In this document: one piece after another, positions 11,046 through 21,532 of the stretch | Numbering within the stretch: the first letter of the stretch is position 1 | How the letters are laid out: every line of letters starts with the position of its first letter | Origin: Laccaria trichodermophora | Taxonomy: Eukaryota; Basidiomycota; Agaricomycetes; Agaricales; Hydnangiaceae | NCBI GenBank assembly: GCA_018417955.1 | Contig: JACTVC010000020.1 | Coordinates: 434,001 to 498,000, forward strand | Direction: 5' to 3' | Length of the DNA stretch: 64,000 nt | Notes under the pieces: generated by a model | Seen by the model: only the letters and a program-made list of their open reading frames with translations | Told to the model about the DNA's origin: nothing | The model's database searches: none | Made by a program: the position numbers and the translations under genes

Positions 11046-12653
11046 ATGCCGCGGCCCCAGATTTTTCCAAGACTAGACGATCTTTCCCGGCGCTCGTCAG
11101 TCTCACGAGTGGTCAGTCATGGACTCTTCCAAGGCCCACATGAAACTGACAGGGGACAGAACGCTCATATTCCTGACTCAGCCTGGCGCAGTGCTCTACT
11201 TTCGCAACGCAGAACTTCATTCGCAGATCAAGGACTGTTCGATCGCTTGCCAGTCGAGCTTCACGTCGAAATATTCAGTCACTGCTTATCACCATTCCCA
11301 ACCCTCAGCGTCAAAGAAGCCCCACTCCTAATTGCACTGGTTTGCAAAGCGTGGAAGGAGCTGGTGTACAACACTCCGCGACTTTGGTCGTCCTTCGAGA
11401 TCGAGATTCGGGGCTCACCAAGCGGCACTACAGCGGAGGACTTCCGTCTTAGTAGACTTGTGAAGATTTGGCTGCAACGTTCTGGCAGCAAATATCCTCT
11501 CTCCGTTCGTGTGGTACACGACCCCCTGGGCCGTGTAGACGATGTCCGTTCCGCACCACTGTTGCTTGAATTGATCAAGCACGCCCGACGGTGGCGACAT
11601 GTTGAGTTTGTGGTTCCGAGCGCGAGTCTGGCCGTTCTCCAAAATACCCTCCCGGAAGACTTTCCGACTCTGCGCTCATTAACACTTCAAATGAAAGGAC
11701 TGTGGACTTCCTCTGCCCGGCTTGACGTTCGAACAGCCGGTATTCCCTGGGTACAGCTCACTGCACTTGATTTACAGGTTGAGAGCCATGTGTTAACTCT
11801 AGATGAATGCCTAGAACTCCTCACTAAAGCGGTGAACCTCACATCTTGCACGTTGAATGCAGAATGTGTGCTCAGCTCACAAGCGCCAGATCGCCAGTCG
11901 TTGCGATTACCAAGATTAACAAACCTCCATTTGATCCTCCAGGGGGGAACGTCAGCCTTGGCCGAGGAACCGGAGGCGTCCTTAACATCCTTCTTGAACT
12001 ATTTTACGGGCATGGAATTGGAGTCTTTTCACGTTGAATGGCTCGTTCGGTCCAGAAGTTGGTCGACGCAGACCGCCTTCGTCTCCTTCCTTCACGGATT
12101 ATCACCTACGCTGCGAAGCCTAAGCTTCGCATATCTCCCACTTGACGAAGCACAATTGATGGACTGCTTAGCGCAGCTGCCCTACCTCACCGAAATGGAC
12201 TTGCGCTTTTCATTGGGAGATCGAGAGAACGATCCTATCACGGATACGCTATTGCAGTACTATACACTGCCAAGTTCGAACACCTCTCCATCTCCCTCCT
12301 CACTCCCAACTTTCCATCCATCTCTCTCCCTCTCTTCGCTGTTTTCTTCTTTGGATAAGAAGAAAAAGCATCCTAGAGCCGACTCTCCCATTGTGGGACC
12401 TCCGTTAATCCTTCCAGCCTTGGAGATGCTGCATCTGCAATGCAACGGAGAGTCATGCAACAACACAGTACTCCTTGCATTGATACAGTCTCGATGGAAT
12501 CCCAATGCCCGAAAAGACCTGTCTTTGGCGAGGTCATTAAAGTATGTCCGCTTTGTTTCAATGAAGCCTGCCGACTGGGACGTCCAAATGCGGGTGAAAC
12601 AGTGGAAGGAGGAAGGTTTGGATATCGTGGTTGACAGTCTTGATATTCGATGA
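11046..12653 (+). CDS. F-box protein with leucine-rich-like repeats, 535 aa
   Basis: Single-exon gene. An F-box lies near residues 64-112 (LFDRLPVELHVEIFSHCL ... LVCKAWKELVY ... LW), the usual Skp1-binding element of SCF ubiquitin ligases. The remaining ~420 residues contain irregular Leu-rich segments of the kind that form a substrate-binding solenoid in agaric F-box proteins, broken by a Ser/Pro-rich insert near residues 415-460. The target protein cannot be inferred. The first ~60 residues are Arg/Ser-rich and look disordered. No frameshift or stop interrupts the frame. It is not closely similar to the F-box cluster at 39.7-47.4 kb. Confidence 0.9.
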   Translation: MPRPQIFPRLDDLSRRSSVSRVVSHGLFQGPHETDRGQNAHIPDSAWRSALLSQRRTSFADQGLFDRLPVELHVEIFSHCLSPFPTLSVKEAPLLIALVCKAWKELVYNTPRLWSSFEIEIRGSPSGTTAEDFRLSRLVKIWLQRSGSKYPLSVRVVHDPLGRVDDVRSAPLLLELIKHARRWRHVEFVVPSASLAVLQNTLPEDFPTLRSLTLQMKGLWTSSARLDVRTAGIPWVQLTALDLQVESHVLTLDECLELLTKAVNLTSCTLNAECVLSSQAPDRQSLRLPRLTNLHLILQGGTSALAEEPEASLTSFLNYFTGMELESFHVEWLVRSRSWSTQTAFVSFLHGLSPTLRSLSFAYLPLDEAQLMDCLAQLPYLTEMDLRFSLGDRENDPITDTLLQYYTLPSSNTSPSPSSLPTFHPSLSLSSLFSSLDKKKKHPRADSPIVGPPLILPALEMLHLQCNGESCNNTVLLALIQSRWNPNARKDLSLARSLKYVRFVSMKPADWDVQMRVKQWKEEGLDIVVDSLDIR

Positions 12654-14137
12654 TCAAGTGTTTGAAATGGGGCTCGATTTTTCACGAAATTCATTATGGG
12701 GACTCTGCTATAATCTTGTTTCATCTAAGGCGTTGCATGTAAATGACAGCTAATATAATATCAATCCATATGTGAATGAAAAGACCGTTCGCTCCCTTTT
12801 CAAGATCAAGAAATGTGACGTTTTTTGCGTGCATAGAACGGGCAGGAAAACCAAGCGGAATGCAAATATATTATTCAGGACTGTATTGTTCGAGGGCTTC
12901 ACGGCAGATCCATATTCCTCATCTCAGAGCCTGAAGGAGGCAGACACAAAATCTCCCACGGTCGCCAGAAGCAGGTAACCGAGGGTTACATAGCTTACAC
13001 TGTCAGTGTGATCCTGTCAAGCGGCAGAGGTCGGCGATGCGACGCTCAGGCTGAATGGGATCAACCAACGGGGTTTCCTTACTCGTGAAGGCGTTGGAAG
13101 TTACCAAGCAGCAGCTGCTTTGCAAAAACTTGCCGTAAATTGAACGTGAGTCGATGATTCGATCTGAATAGGTAGGCCCAGAATGGTCCATAACATCGTC
13201 TAGGATGAAATGATCATGGGTGGCGGCGAGAAGCCGGTCAAGAGCCCTGATAATGAATTCAACCCGAAGGTAAAAGTAGATGGGTGTAAAACATGTTGGC
13301 AACAGCCGCAACGTAGTCAAAGGACGTTTAATTTGTGGCTGAACGCGAATTTCTGTCGAGAAAGTTTGGAGGGAAGGACCGGACAGAACATCATGTAACG
13401 TACGCTTTTTTTTGCTTTGGCAAATCAGAAACGATGACGTGGCGAGCAACGGTTCACACATTAACGTCGAAGACAGGAATGCGGACAAGTGGTGGGTTTG
13501 TAACGTTCTCGGCATCAGGCATCCCTTACCAACGTGGTGGCTGCGGGTAATATCGGATTGAGTTGAGAACGAAACCGCGTAAAGGATCTTCATGGTATGC
13601 CATGGATGCAACCAGGAGTAAAATCCATATTTCGAACAAGAAGAACAATCGCCGTCATCAAGTGCTGGGAATATCCAAAGGGAGGCCCACGTTGGCGGAC
13701 GCTGTCGCTGTTGTGCGAATGGGTAGGTTTGTGGGTAGCCTATATAGTCCTGCCAGACGCCCGCCGAGAAGGCAGAAGCGTTAGGAGGGAGCGGCGTAGC
13801 TAACCTGGTGAAAAGGCTGGAAAGTGTTACCAGTGTGGTCAGCGCCCAACTGAATTCAGTCTATGGCCAGAACCCAGACTCGCGGCAGAGATGTGCAGGT
13901 GGATAGTTCAAACGTGTAGGGAGGTTTTGGCCCCTGATATTCAGGACGATAATGCAGTGGGTCATATGATGGATTGGGCATATAAGAACATGGGCGCATG
14001 CTGGGTGAATGACGCAACTAAAAAAAGAGAGAGGGAAATAATACAGCGCCCCCAAAATCCTACGACGTTCAGCAACCCTCCATCTCGCCGTGATAGCGTG
14101 TGTTCGCCATGTCAAGGTCTAACGAAAAGCTTTTTGT
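12654..14137. other. Intergenic, no supported gene
   Basis: Nearly 1.5 kb between the F-box gene and the convergent eS30 gene. The longest open frame is on the minus strand (13611-13003, 202 codons); it has no motif, no signal peptide and no adjoining exon, so I leave it unannotated. Confidence 0.4.
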
Positions 14138-14670
14138 TTACTTCTCAGGGTTGGGGTTCCTGTAGGTCATCGTCGTCAGTTGGAATCCCAATAAACACCA
14201 GAAGTGTAAGGTGGAAATAGAGTGTCAGATAGGAGCGAAAGACGTTTAGATGCTTGTTTGTCAACACGATCGTTTCAGTGTGAACTATGCAAAAGTGTAT
14301 CATCGTTGAGAGGTGCCAGCCAGCCATATAGCCGAGAAGTGATAGGCAAAGAGCGCCATGCGAAACTGAAGAACTCACATTCTCCGCTTTCCTCCTGGTA
14401 GTGTTGTTACGTTCACGAAGCTAATGACACCAAAATCAGGAATCCATATCATAACCAATCCCATCGAAAGGTGCTCACCGGCGGTTGTAGAGAATGCGTT
14501 TCTTAGCACGGCCCTTTGGTGTCTTTTTCTTCTCCTGCTTCTCGACCTTTGGTGTTTGCGATTTGACTTTGCCGGCACGGGCGAGCGATCCGTGAACTGT
14601 TGTGACCCATGACTACTGTCAGATACACTCCAGAGGGCGACTGGAAGAAATTTTTTATACCTTTTCCCAT
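14138..14670 (-). CDS. RPS30: 40S ribosomal protein eS30
   Basis: Small-subunit ribosomal protein eS30, 63 residues, the normal fungal length, without the ubiquitin-like fusion seen in animals. Four exons: 14670-14661 (MGK plus one base), 14596-14479, 14420-14379 and 14159-14138; phases agree. The protein reads [19 protein letters not shown], then the basic [12 protein letters not shown] block and ends [20 protein letters not shown], all diagnostic. The third intron is about 219 nt, far longer than the usual ~55 nt in this window, so it may hold a small regulatory or snoRNA element, though I recognise none. Only ten coding bases lie in exon 1. Confidence 0.97.
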
Positions 14671-15133
14671 TTCTTGAGGTTGCGGTAGTCGCTGAGAACC
14701 GTAGTTGGAAATGATTCAAGCAACTGTACAGTTCTTCGAGTTAGAGTTTCGCTGTTTGCCGCAGTATGATGATCAGCCTCTCTTGCCAAACATTGAATTG
14801 GCCTTTTAGTACACAACTTGAAGTACATATGGCAAAAGTAATCTATATCCAAATTACGCCTTTCGATTGCCTTTCGATTCATTTTGTCAGGGATGAGATA
14901 CTAGGGGTCCGTTCAGTGATCGAACGATGAATATCTAAATCCTACGAGTTGGATGGAAAGGCAAGATAGTCTAAATCTCTACTCAGCGAGTCGCCTCCAT
15001 GGCAAAAGAACTGTCACGTTGACAAGCTTATGGTTTAAATTACCTTCTTGGGATGATTTCTGAGTTGGTGTAGAAGTATAAGTGCCTCAGCGACCTACTG
15101 GTAGGAAAAAGAAACCAGCTTTTAGAAACAGGA
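14671..15133. other. Intergenic, promoter side of eS30
   Basis: About 460 bases upstream of eS30 up to the tRNA gene. No coding signal seen. Confidence 0.4.
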
Positions 15134-15228
15134 TGACAACAGAGGGATTCGAACCCTCGCCCTTTCGGACCAGATGAGAACATAGGAAGTCCTGATTCTG
15201 GCGCCTTAGACCACTCGGCCATGTTGCC
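15134..15228 (-). tRNA. tRNA-Leu(CAG), with a 15-nt intron
   Basis: Minus-strand cloverleaf. Acceptor stem GGCAACA pairs with TGTTGTC (one G-U), discriminator A. A-box region TGGCCGAGTGG and B-box GGTTCGAATCC are intact. Anticodon stem CCAGA/TCTGG encloses a loop with anticodon CAG, followed by a 15-nt intron (CTTCCTATGTTCTCA) placed just 3' of the anticodon, the canonical position. A variable arm follows, as expected for Leu. The intronless relative at 50766-50845 has the same mature sequence apart from a few positions, which confirms the intron length. Confidence 0.95.
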
Positions 15229-15380
15229 ATGCAGACTGACCTTTCTCAAGAAATTAAGAGATGGAGTCGGCATACGAATTCAATGCTCAAAACTGGGCTT
15301 GGCTTGGGTAGAACTTCCAAGAACATAGTGAGGATCAATAATATTATTGGCACGTCGATTATACGTCCAAGGTTGTTTTT

Positions 15381-16386
15381 CTACGCCTTCTTGCCCGTTT
15401 CCTGTTGCCACTGCGAAATTGCCTCATTAATCTTCGTTTTCACCTCTTCCTCTCCTACACTTTGCCCAAATGCTTCAACAAACTTGCCATGAGGGTCCAT
15501 TAGGTAAACAAATATTGAGTGGTCAACGAGGTAGTCGCCGTTCGGATCGGCGTTGGGTGGTGTTGAGAAGTACACTCGGTAGGCTTTGCATACAGCTTTG
15601 GTGGCATCGTACGAACCAAAGAGGCCTGTAAAGGATGGATGGAAGTCTTGCAGGTACCGCGAGATGCGAGATTGCGAATCTCGAACGGGGTCGACGGTGA
15701 TGAACAAGGGTTGAAAAATCTTACCATGTTCTTTCTCTGTGTCCGAAGTCAGTGCGACATGGACGCGAACTGAAGCGAGGGGATACGTGCCTACTGAGTC
15801 TAGCACAGAGGTCACTTTGTCTAGCTCTGCTGGACAGATATCGGGGCAATTCGTGAATCCGAAATAGACCAATGACCATTTCCCAAGAAGATCCTCGTCA
15901 GTGAAAGGTTTGCCAGTGTCGGTCGTGAGGGAGAAGGGCCCGCCTATCTGTGGCCGACCATACTGTTTGTTCATTCGTTCTTTTTCTATTCAAAGTGAGA
16001 AGAATGTGGATGAAAAGGTTGAATCCACTCACCCCGTTCCTCCAGCAACCTGGTCTTTTCATATCGAAAGTAGAAAAACAGACCAACGCCTGCTGCTACA
16101 AAAATTGCAGCGGATGTGGGTGTAAACACCTATTATCTCATTCGGGTTCACCACGCGTTCCGTAAAAACCATCGGAACTCACCCCAACGCTATTCCGCTC
16201 CGGAAATGATGAATAGTATCTGTGCGACCTTTTGAACGCGACTCCCTGTGCAACTCCCGTGTTTCTGGCATTGTTTTGTCGACGATAAATATTTGCGGAT
16301 CCATGCAGTGACCTCCACGATTGTGTGCTGCAGTTTCGCAAAGGTCGGAACGTCAAGGCACGGGAGTGAAGGGAAGTTGAGAACAT
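15381..16386 (-). CDS. SCO1: Mitochondrial copper chaperone Sco1
   Basis: Inner-membrane protein that delivers copper to the CuA site of cytochrome c oxidase subunit 2. 283 residues from exons 16386-16183, 16129-16033, 15985-15791 and 15736-15381. Order: an Arg/Ser-rich mitochondrial presequence, one membrane span near residues 75-92 (IFVAAGVGLFFYF), then the thioredoxin-like domain with the copper-binding CPDIC near residues 147-151, FITVDPVRD, and the third ligand His in DYLVDHSIF. Length fits the family. The third intron (15790-15737) has a GC donor; if it were retained the frame stays open and adds 18 residues, but splicing restores the conserved EKEHGKIFQPLFI join. The start ATG is the first in frame that gives a targeting sequence. 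Confidence 0.95.
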
Positions 16387-17630
16387 TTCTGTCACGTTCA
16401 ACACGACGCGTCACGCTCTTCTCCTTGAACCACATCCACGCGCCGCCAACTGGTGTGCTATACTCGCCTTCTTTGCTTTATCTCTAATACTTTCTCTGGA
16501 TTCAAAAATGTTTTGTTGCGCGACGGAACTGCGCCTTTTTGCAGAAAACCCCTGGTTCCTGCTTACTACTTTGTCGTACTTATCGCAAAGCCAAAGGAGG
16601 TAGTCCTTCTCAGGGCCTTCTCATTTCCAACGTCCATCAGCAATTTGTTTAGGTGCAAGTGGGATCTTTTCTTTGTCCCTCACACTCGCATCAGCAGGTC
16701 CCAGGATGGGTCCCAGTAAACCATGTCATACTGGAGTCTCTGCCTCGACTCGGAGCTCAGGCGTGGTCTATTTTTAAGAGCCTAAAACTCAATCCTCGTT
16801 CCCAAGGTGATGAAAAATGGCGATGTTGACTGGTTCATTCGCGAACGGCGCGAGTTGAGAACTTTCAGAAGGCCTTCGGAAGGAGCAAGTTCAGGACCTG
16901 GCGATATCGGATAAAGGAGAAGACGACGAAAAGGAAATGATACTAATAAAGGGCTGGTCCACGTCCTACGTACCTCGAGGGACGCGACTGCGTCAGTAGA
17001 TTTTTTGGGTTCTGGAGTTACATGGCCCCGCCTCCCTGTGCCACAAACTACCTAATGGTAGCGCGATTTTCAACCTCCGATACGGATTTGCACCCACATC
17101 TAGCGTATCAGCTGGCTTTCGGCCATCGCAGCGCCTGTGCCGAGTTTTGTCATGATGCTCTCTCGTGATGGCGGTAAAGTGTGGGGATCCACCATCATTT
17201 TTTTTCTGACAAGTGCGAGACAGTGTTATGATTGGTCTGTTTTTTCGAAGTTGTCTGTGCCTGCTCATGCCATTTCCATACCCAGATATTCCTGTATACG
17301 AACGAATGGAGTTGACCATGGTCAACTTGCGTTCGATAGGATGTTACCCGCTCAACTGAGCTCTCGCTTCTCTGGACGGACAAGAAGCCTCTCGGACAAA
17401 CGTCGGAGGCAGAAACTAAATCCGAGCGATATTGATCCAACTTTGACTGTGCACTCATTCATTCCGGACGCCGAGGTGCACAAGTACGATGTACGGAATC
17501 ATTACGACTTGATTATATCTCAGGAACTTTGATCCTTCTACCCTTCTTCTACCCTCATAATACTATTTTAGATGCTTCTCTTAAAAATGACATATATTTA
17601 CCTCCGACCCCAGCAGCGCCATCAGCAGAA
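16387..17630. other. Intergenic, no gene seen
   Basis: About 1.24 kb between divergent Sco1 and the GMC oxidoreductase gene, so both promoters lie here. Open frames such as plus-strand 17137-17532 have no motif. Confidence 0.45.
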
Positions 17631-19913
17631 ATGCCGGCTTCGACTCTGTTCTCCAGCCTGATTCTGGTTTCTGGGCTCCTATCACCCTCCCTTGCCGCTC
17701 TTTACACCAATCCTTCGCAATTGCCCATCTTACGTATGACTACATAATTGTTGGAGGTGCGCTCTATCATTGCAATCGTGCTTTTTGTGTCCTGACAGCA
17801 GGGTATGCTGTAGCTGGGACCGCCGGAAATGTTCTCGCCAATCGGCTGACGGAAAATCCCAAGACTCAAGTTTTGGTCTTGGAGGCCGGCGTAAGGTAGT
17901 ACACCGAAAAAATATCAACCGTTGGACTTATCTAATATAAGAGCTTCAGTGATCAAGGCGTGCTCGCAGCCATCGTACCATTGTTAGGACCTACGCTCAC
18001 GCCTGGTACCATACTTTCCTAACTTATCCGATGTATGGTCCTCACTCGCAGCCGTGAACCAGGTACTCAATACGATTGGAATTACACGGTCACCCCACAA
18101 ACCGGTTTGAATGGACGCACTTTCCCTTTCCCTCGTGGAAGGATGTTAGGCGGGTGTAGCTCCGTTAGTATGTATTTTTTCAAGAGTCTTCAGACCATCA
18201 AATGCTCAGTTATCTACCTACAGATTACATGGTCCATCAATACGGATCATCTGCGGATTTCGACAAGATCGCCCATTTGACGGGCGAACCTGGTTGGGCT
18301 TGGAATAATATCAAGCAGAATATTCACAAGGTAAATACTTTCTGCAGACTGATCCAGCGTTATCTAAACGAAATCTCTTAGCACGAGAAAATCGTTCCGC
18401 CTGCCGATGGGCACAACACCGCTGGCCAATACATTCCCGCAAACCACGGTACCAACGGCATCTTGCCCGTCAGTCTCCCAGGGGCTTCGCAAGCCATTGA
18501 CGCACGCGTCATTGCTACCACTCAAGAACTGGCCAGCGAGTTTCCATACTCCAAAGATCAGGGAGGCGGCGACGTGCTGGGAATCGGGTGGGTGCAGTCG
18601 TCGATTGGCGGTGGGAAACGGAGCAGCTCGTCTTCGACGTATCTCGCTGATGCGATCAAGAGGCCAAACCTCAGCGTCCTGATTAATGCGCAGGTGACGA
18701 AGCTGGCTAAAACTGGGACAGTCGACGGGAAGCCCTCTTTTCGTGCTGTCCACTTTTCATGCGACCAAAACAGTGAGAATATATCACACTTTTCGACTAT
18801 CCTATTGAAAGCGACCGTTAGCGAACCCAACCGTCGTTCATGCCAAAAAGGAGATCATACTCGCCGCCGGAGCCTTTGGCACCCCCCAGATTCTACAACT
18901 CTCTGGAATTGGTGACAAAGCTGATCTAACCGCCCTAAATATCAAAACGATTATTAACAATCCATCTGTCGGGAAGAACCTTTCCGACCACGTTCTCATG
19001 CCCAACATTTTTAATGTAGCTGGGACTGCCAGTTTGGACGGGCTCATGAGGGATACTACCCTGTTCTCTGCTGCTCTCAACCTGTGGAACACAACTAAGA
19101 CGGGTACCCTCGCCAATGGCATTGTCAGCAACTTGGGATTCTTGAGACTTCCCAAGAACGCGTCGATCTTCGCTACTGTTCCTGATCCCTCGTCGGGGCC
19201 TACGGCATCTCACTGGGAATTGATAGTAGCTGTATGTCGTCGTTCTTTCAATCTGATCCTGAGGCACAACCCCTAACTCACCTCTTAGAATTTCTTCCTA
19301 TACCCTGGTGTGGCAACACCATCCACAGGCAGCTTCATGACCCTCATCTCAGCCTTGATCTCTCCAACCTCTCGTAAGTTCCTATCTCATCTTCGTCTTC
19401 CCTACTCACCCCTCTCCCAGGCGGATCGGTCACTCTCGCCTCCTCAAACCCCTTCGCCAAGCCTCTGATCAACCCCAACTTCCTAACCACCGCCTTTGAC
19501 ATATACGCCATCCGCGAAGCCGTCAAAGCCAGCAAACGATTCGCAAGTGCACATGCATGGGCCGGGTACGTCCTCAGCCCGTACGGTGGTCTTTCTGCAA
19601 CGAGTGATGCGGATATCGACGCGTACGTGAGGGAGACGGCATCGACGATGTTCCATCCTGTTGGGACGGCGAGTATGACTGCTAAGGATGCCAAGTGGGG
19701 CGTAGTTGATCCTGATTTGAAGGTGAAGGGTGTGGAGGGTGTGAGGGTTGTTGATGCTTCTGTTTTCGTGCGTCGTCTTTTTTTTTCCTTCTATCTTTCA
19801 ATAGGACTGCACTGACGTTGTGATAGCCTTTCGTTCCTAATGCTCATACGCAAGGACCGACTTATTTGTTGGCGGAGAAGGCTGCAGAGCTCATAATAAG
19901 TTCTTGTCAATGA
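17631..19913 (+). CDS. Secreted GMC oxidoreductase (aryl-alcohol-oxidase type), frame break in exon 1
   Basis: FAD-dependent glucose-methanol-choline oxidoreductase (CAZy AA3_2-like), about 598 residues if one missing base is allowed for. Ten exons, roughly 17631-17756, 17814-17895, 17950-18005, 18063-18167, 18224-18330, 18382-18772, 18822-19231, 19289-19373, 19421-19767, 19827-19913. A signal peptide ends near ...SPSLAAL. Then come TYDYIIVGAGTAGNVLANRL (FAD dinucleotide fold), FPRGRMLGGCSS (GMC signature 1), AAGAFGTPQIL (signature 2), and the catalytic pair His in FHPVGTASM and His in VPNAHTQGP. It should oxidise primary alcohols to aldehydes with release of H2O2, supporting lignin breakdown outside the cell. 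Exons 2-10 are all in phase; exon 1 is one base short between the signal peptide and TYDYI (17720-17735). Confidence 0.9.
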
Positions 19914-20290
19914 TGAGCGAACGCAGTGGCGATTTGGATCGGGGGAGATGCTTATACCATGTAGCTCAGGCTAATATACCACCATCTAATGCATGCGTCT
20001 CACCCGCGCCATTTCGTTTCCATACATATGGGCGAGATTTCCGGAACGTTGAATGTGTTCAACGTTCATGACTCTATGGGTAAAAAGTGCGCCAGACGTC
20101 TTCTCATAGTCAGCACAAGCGTGCTGCGAGGCAGAGAACGAAAGCATAGTCAAGTCTACGAGCTTGGTTTTGCGGTCAAATTAAAATTGACATTTCATCT
20201 TACTGGTCACACTTTCAAAAACTTCCAAACCAAGATACGATTCTAAACCCTAATATAAAAAATCATGTCTACTTTTGTCTACTTGCTCGC
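19914..20290. other. Convergent intergenic region
   Basis: 3' regions of two convergent genes; nothing else seen. Confidence 0.4.
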
Positions 20291-21532
20291 TTAAAGACGG
20301 GTGACGGCAGTAGAGGGAGAGGCAGCTGGGGCGTCAACGTGAGACTTCCTCTGCAAAACGAGTGGTCAGCAACAGACCACAACACACTGGGAAGAGAACT
20401 CACCAGGGACTTGTGAGAGTACGAAGGGTAGTCATCCTCCTCCGCCAACTTAGCCAACTTGGCCTTGCGCGCTTTCCTGGCGGCTTTGCGGGCAGCCTTG
20501 CGCTCAGCCTTGGTCCTGTAGTGGGGCTTCTCGCTGGTCGAGGGAAGCGACGACTCCACGGTCTTGTCAGCAGCAGTCTTGGACGCCTCGGTCTTGGACA
20601 CCTTCAGGCTCTTCGCATCCGTGACCTTGTCAGTCTTCGCCTTCTTCTCAGCTGCCTTCTTGGCCTTCTTCTCAGCAATGGACTTCTTGAGTTTAGCCAA
20701 AGGAGAGAGCTTCTTGGGCTTGGCCGTCGACGTAGAGTTCGTCGAGGCCTTCAAGCTCTTCTCCGATGACTTCTTAGCCTTCGCCGCCGCCTTCTTGGCC
20801 TTCTTGGCTGCGATGGATTTCTTGAGTTTCGCTAGGGGCGAGAGCTTCTTGGAGTGCTTCTTCTTGCGCAGAGCGGCGAGCTTGGCCTTGCGGAGGGCCT
20901 TCGCCTTTCGGCGGGCAGCTTTCTTCTTGGCAAGAGCGGCTTTCTTGGCGGCCTTCTTCTTCTTGCGAAGGGCCTTAGCGCGGGCTTTCTTCTCCTTCTT
21001 AGTCAAGGGTTTCGATGACTGCGAGGGAGTGACGGAAGTGGAGGTGCTGTTGGCGGTGGTGGACTTGGTGGCGGCCAAGTCGACTTTAGAGCCGGTGGCC
21101 AAAGACCCTGACAAGGGCTTCTGAGCGGGAGAGGCAACAGAGGTGGAGTTCTGGACGGAAGGTTTGTTAGACCGCGGAATAGAGTGGACGGAATGGAGAC
21201 TAACCGAAGGTGCCTTGACAGTAGAGTCAACGGCACGGGCCTCAATGTCCTCCTCAAAGTCACGAGCCTCGACCTCAAAGTCCGCATAATCACGGGCCTC
21301 AAAGTCATCATGGAAATCGCGAACTTCGAAGTCAGCATCGTAATCCCGAGCTTCAAGATCAAACTCGACATCACGAGCATCGAGATCGGTAACATCAGCA
21401 CCCTGAAAGGATTTTATCAGGATATAGTTGCTGCATAGTAAATAATATTGCACTGACCATGGGGAGGGAGAAGACACGGCTACCACCGGAAGCGAGGACG
21501 GCAAGGAAAACAAAAGTGGAGGTGAGCTGCAT
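20291..21532 (-). CDS. Secreted acidic then Lys/Ala-rich repeat protein
   Basis: Not a family I can name. Three exons (21532-21458, 21402-20404, 20350-20291), phases agree, 377 residues. A signal peptide (MQLTSTFVFLAVLASGG...) is followed by an acidic segment of imperfect repeats built on EARDY/DFEVRDF/EARDF (about residues 28-80), then a Ser/Thr-rich stretch, then a very basic Lys/Ala/Arg region of about 200 residues. In the basic part a block beginning KKLSPLAKLKKSIA occurs twice. The sharp acid-to-base charge split in one secreted chain suggests processing or cell-wall/polyanion binding, but this is inference. The basic part resembles histone H1 or ribosomal tails in composition only; the signal peptide argues against a nuclear role. 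Confidence 0.8.

Noticed and set aside
13003..13611. Minus-strand 202-codon open frame
   Set aside because: No recognisable motif, no neighbouring exons and low-quality composition; kept out of the gene list.
20564..21124. Plus-strand Phe/Ala-rich frame of 186 codons
   Set aside because: Antisense of the Lys/Ala-rich secreted protein, which has a signal peptide, in-phase exons and a proper start.
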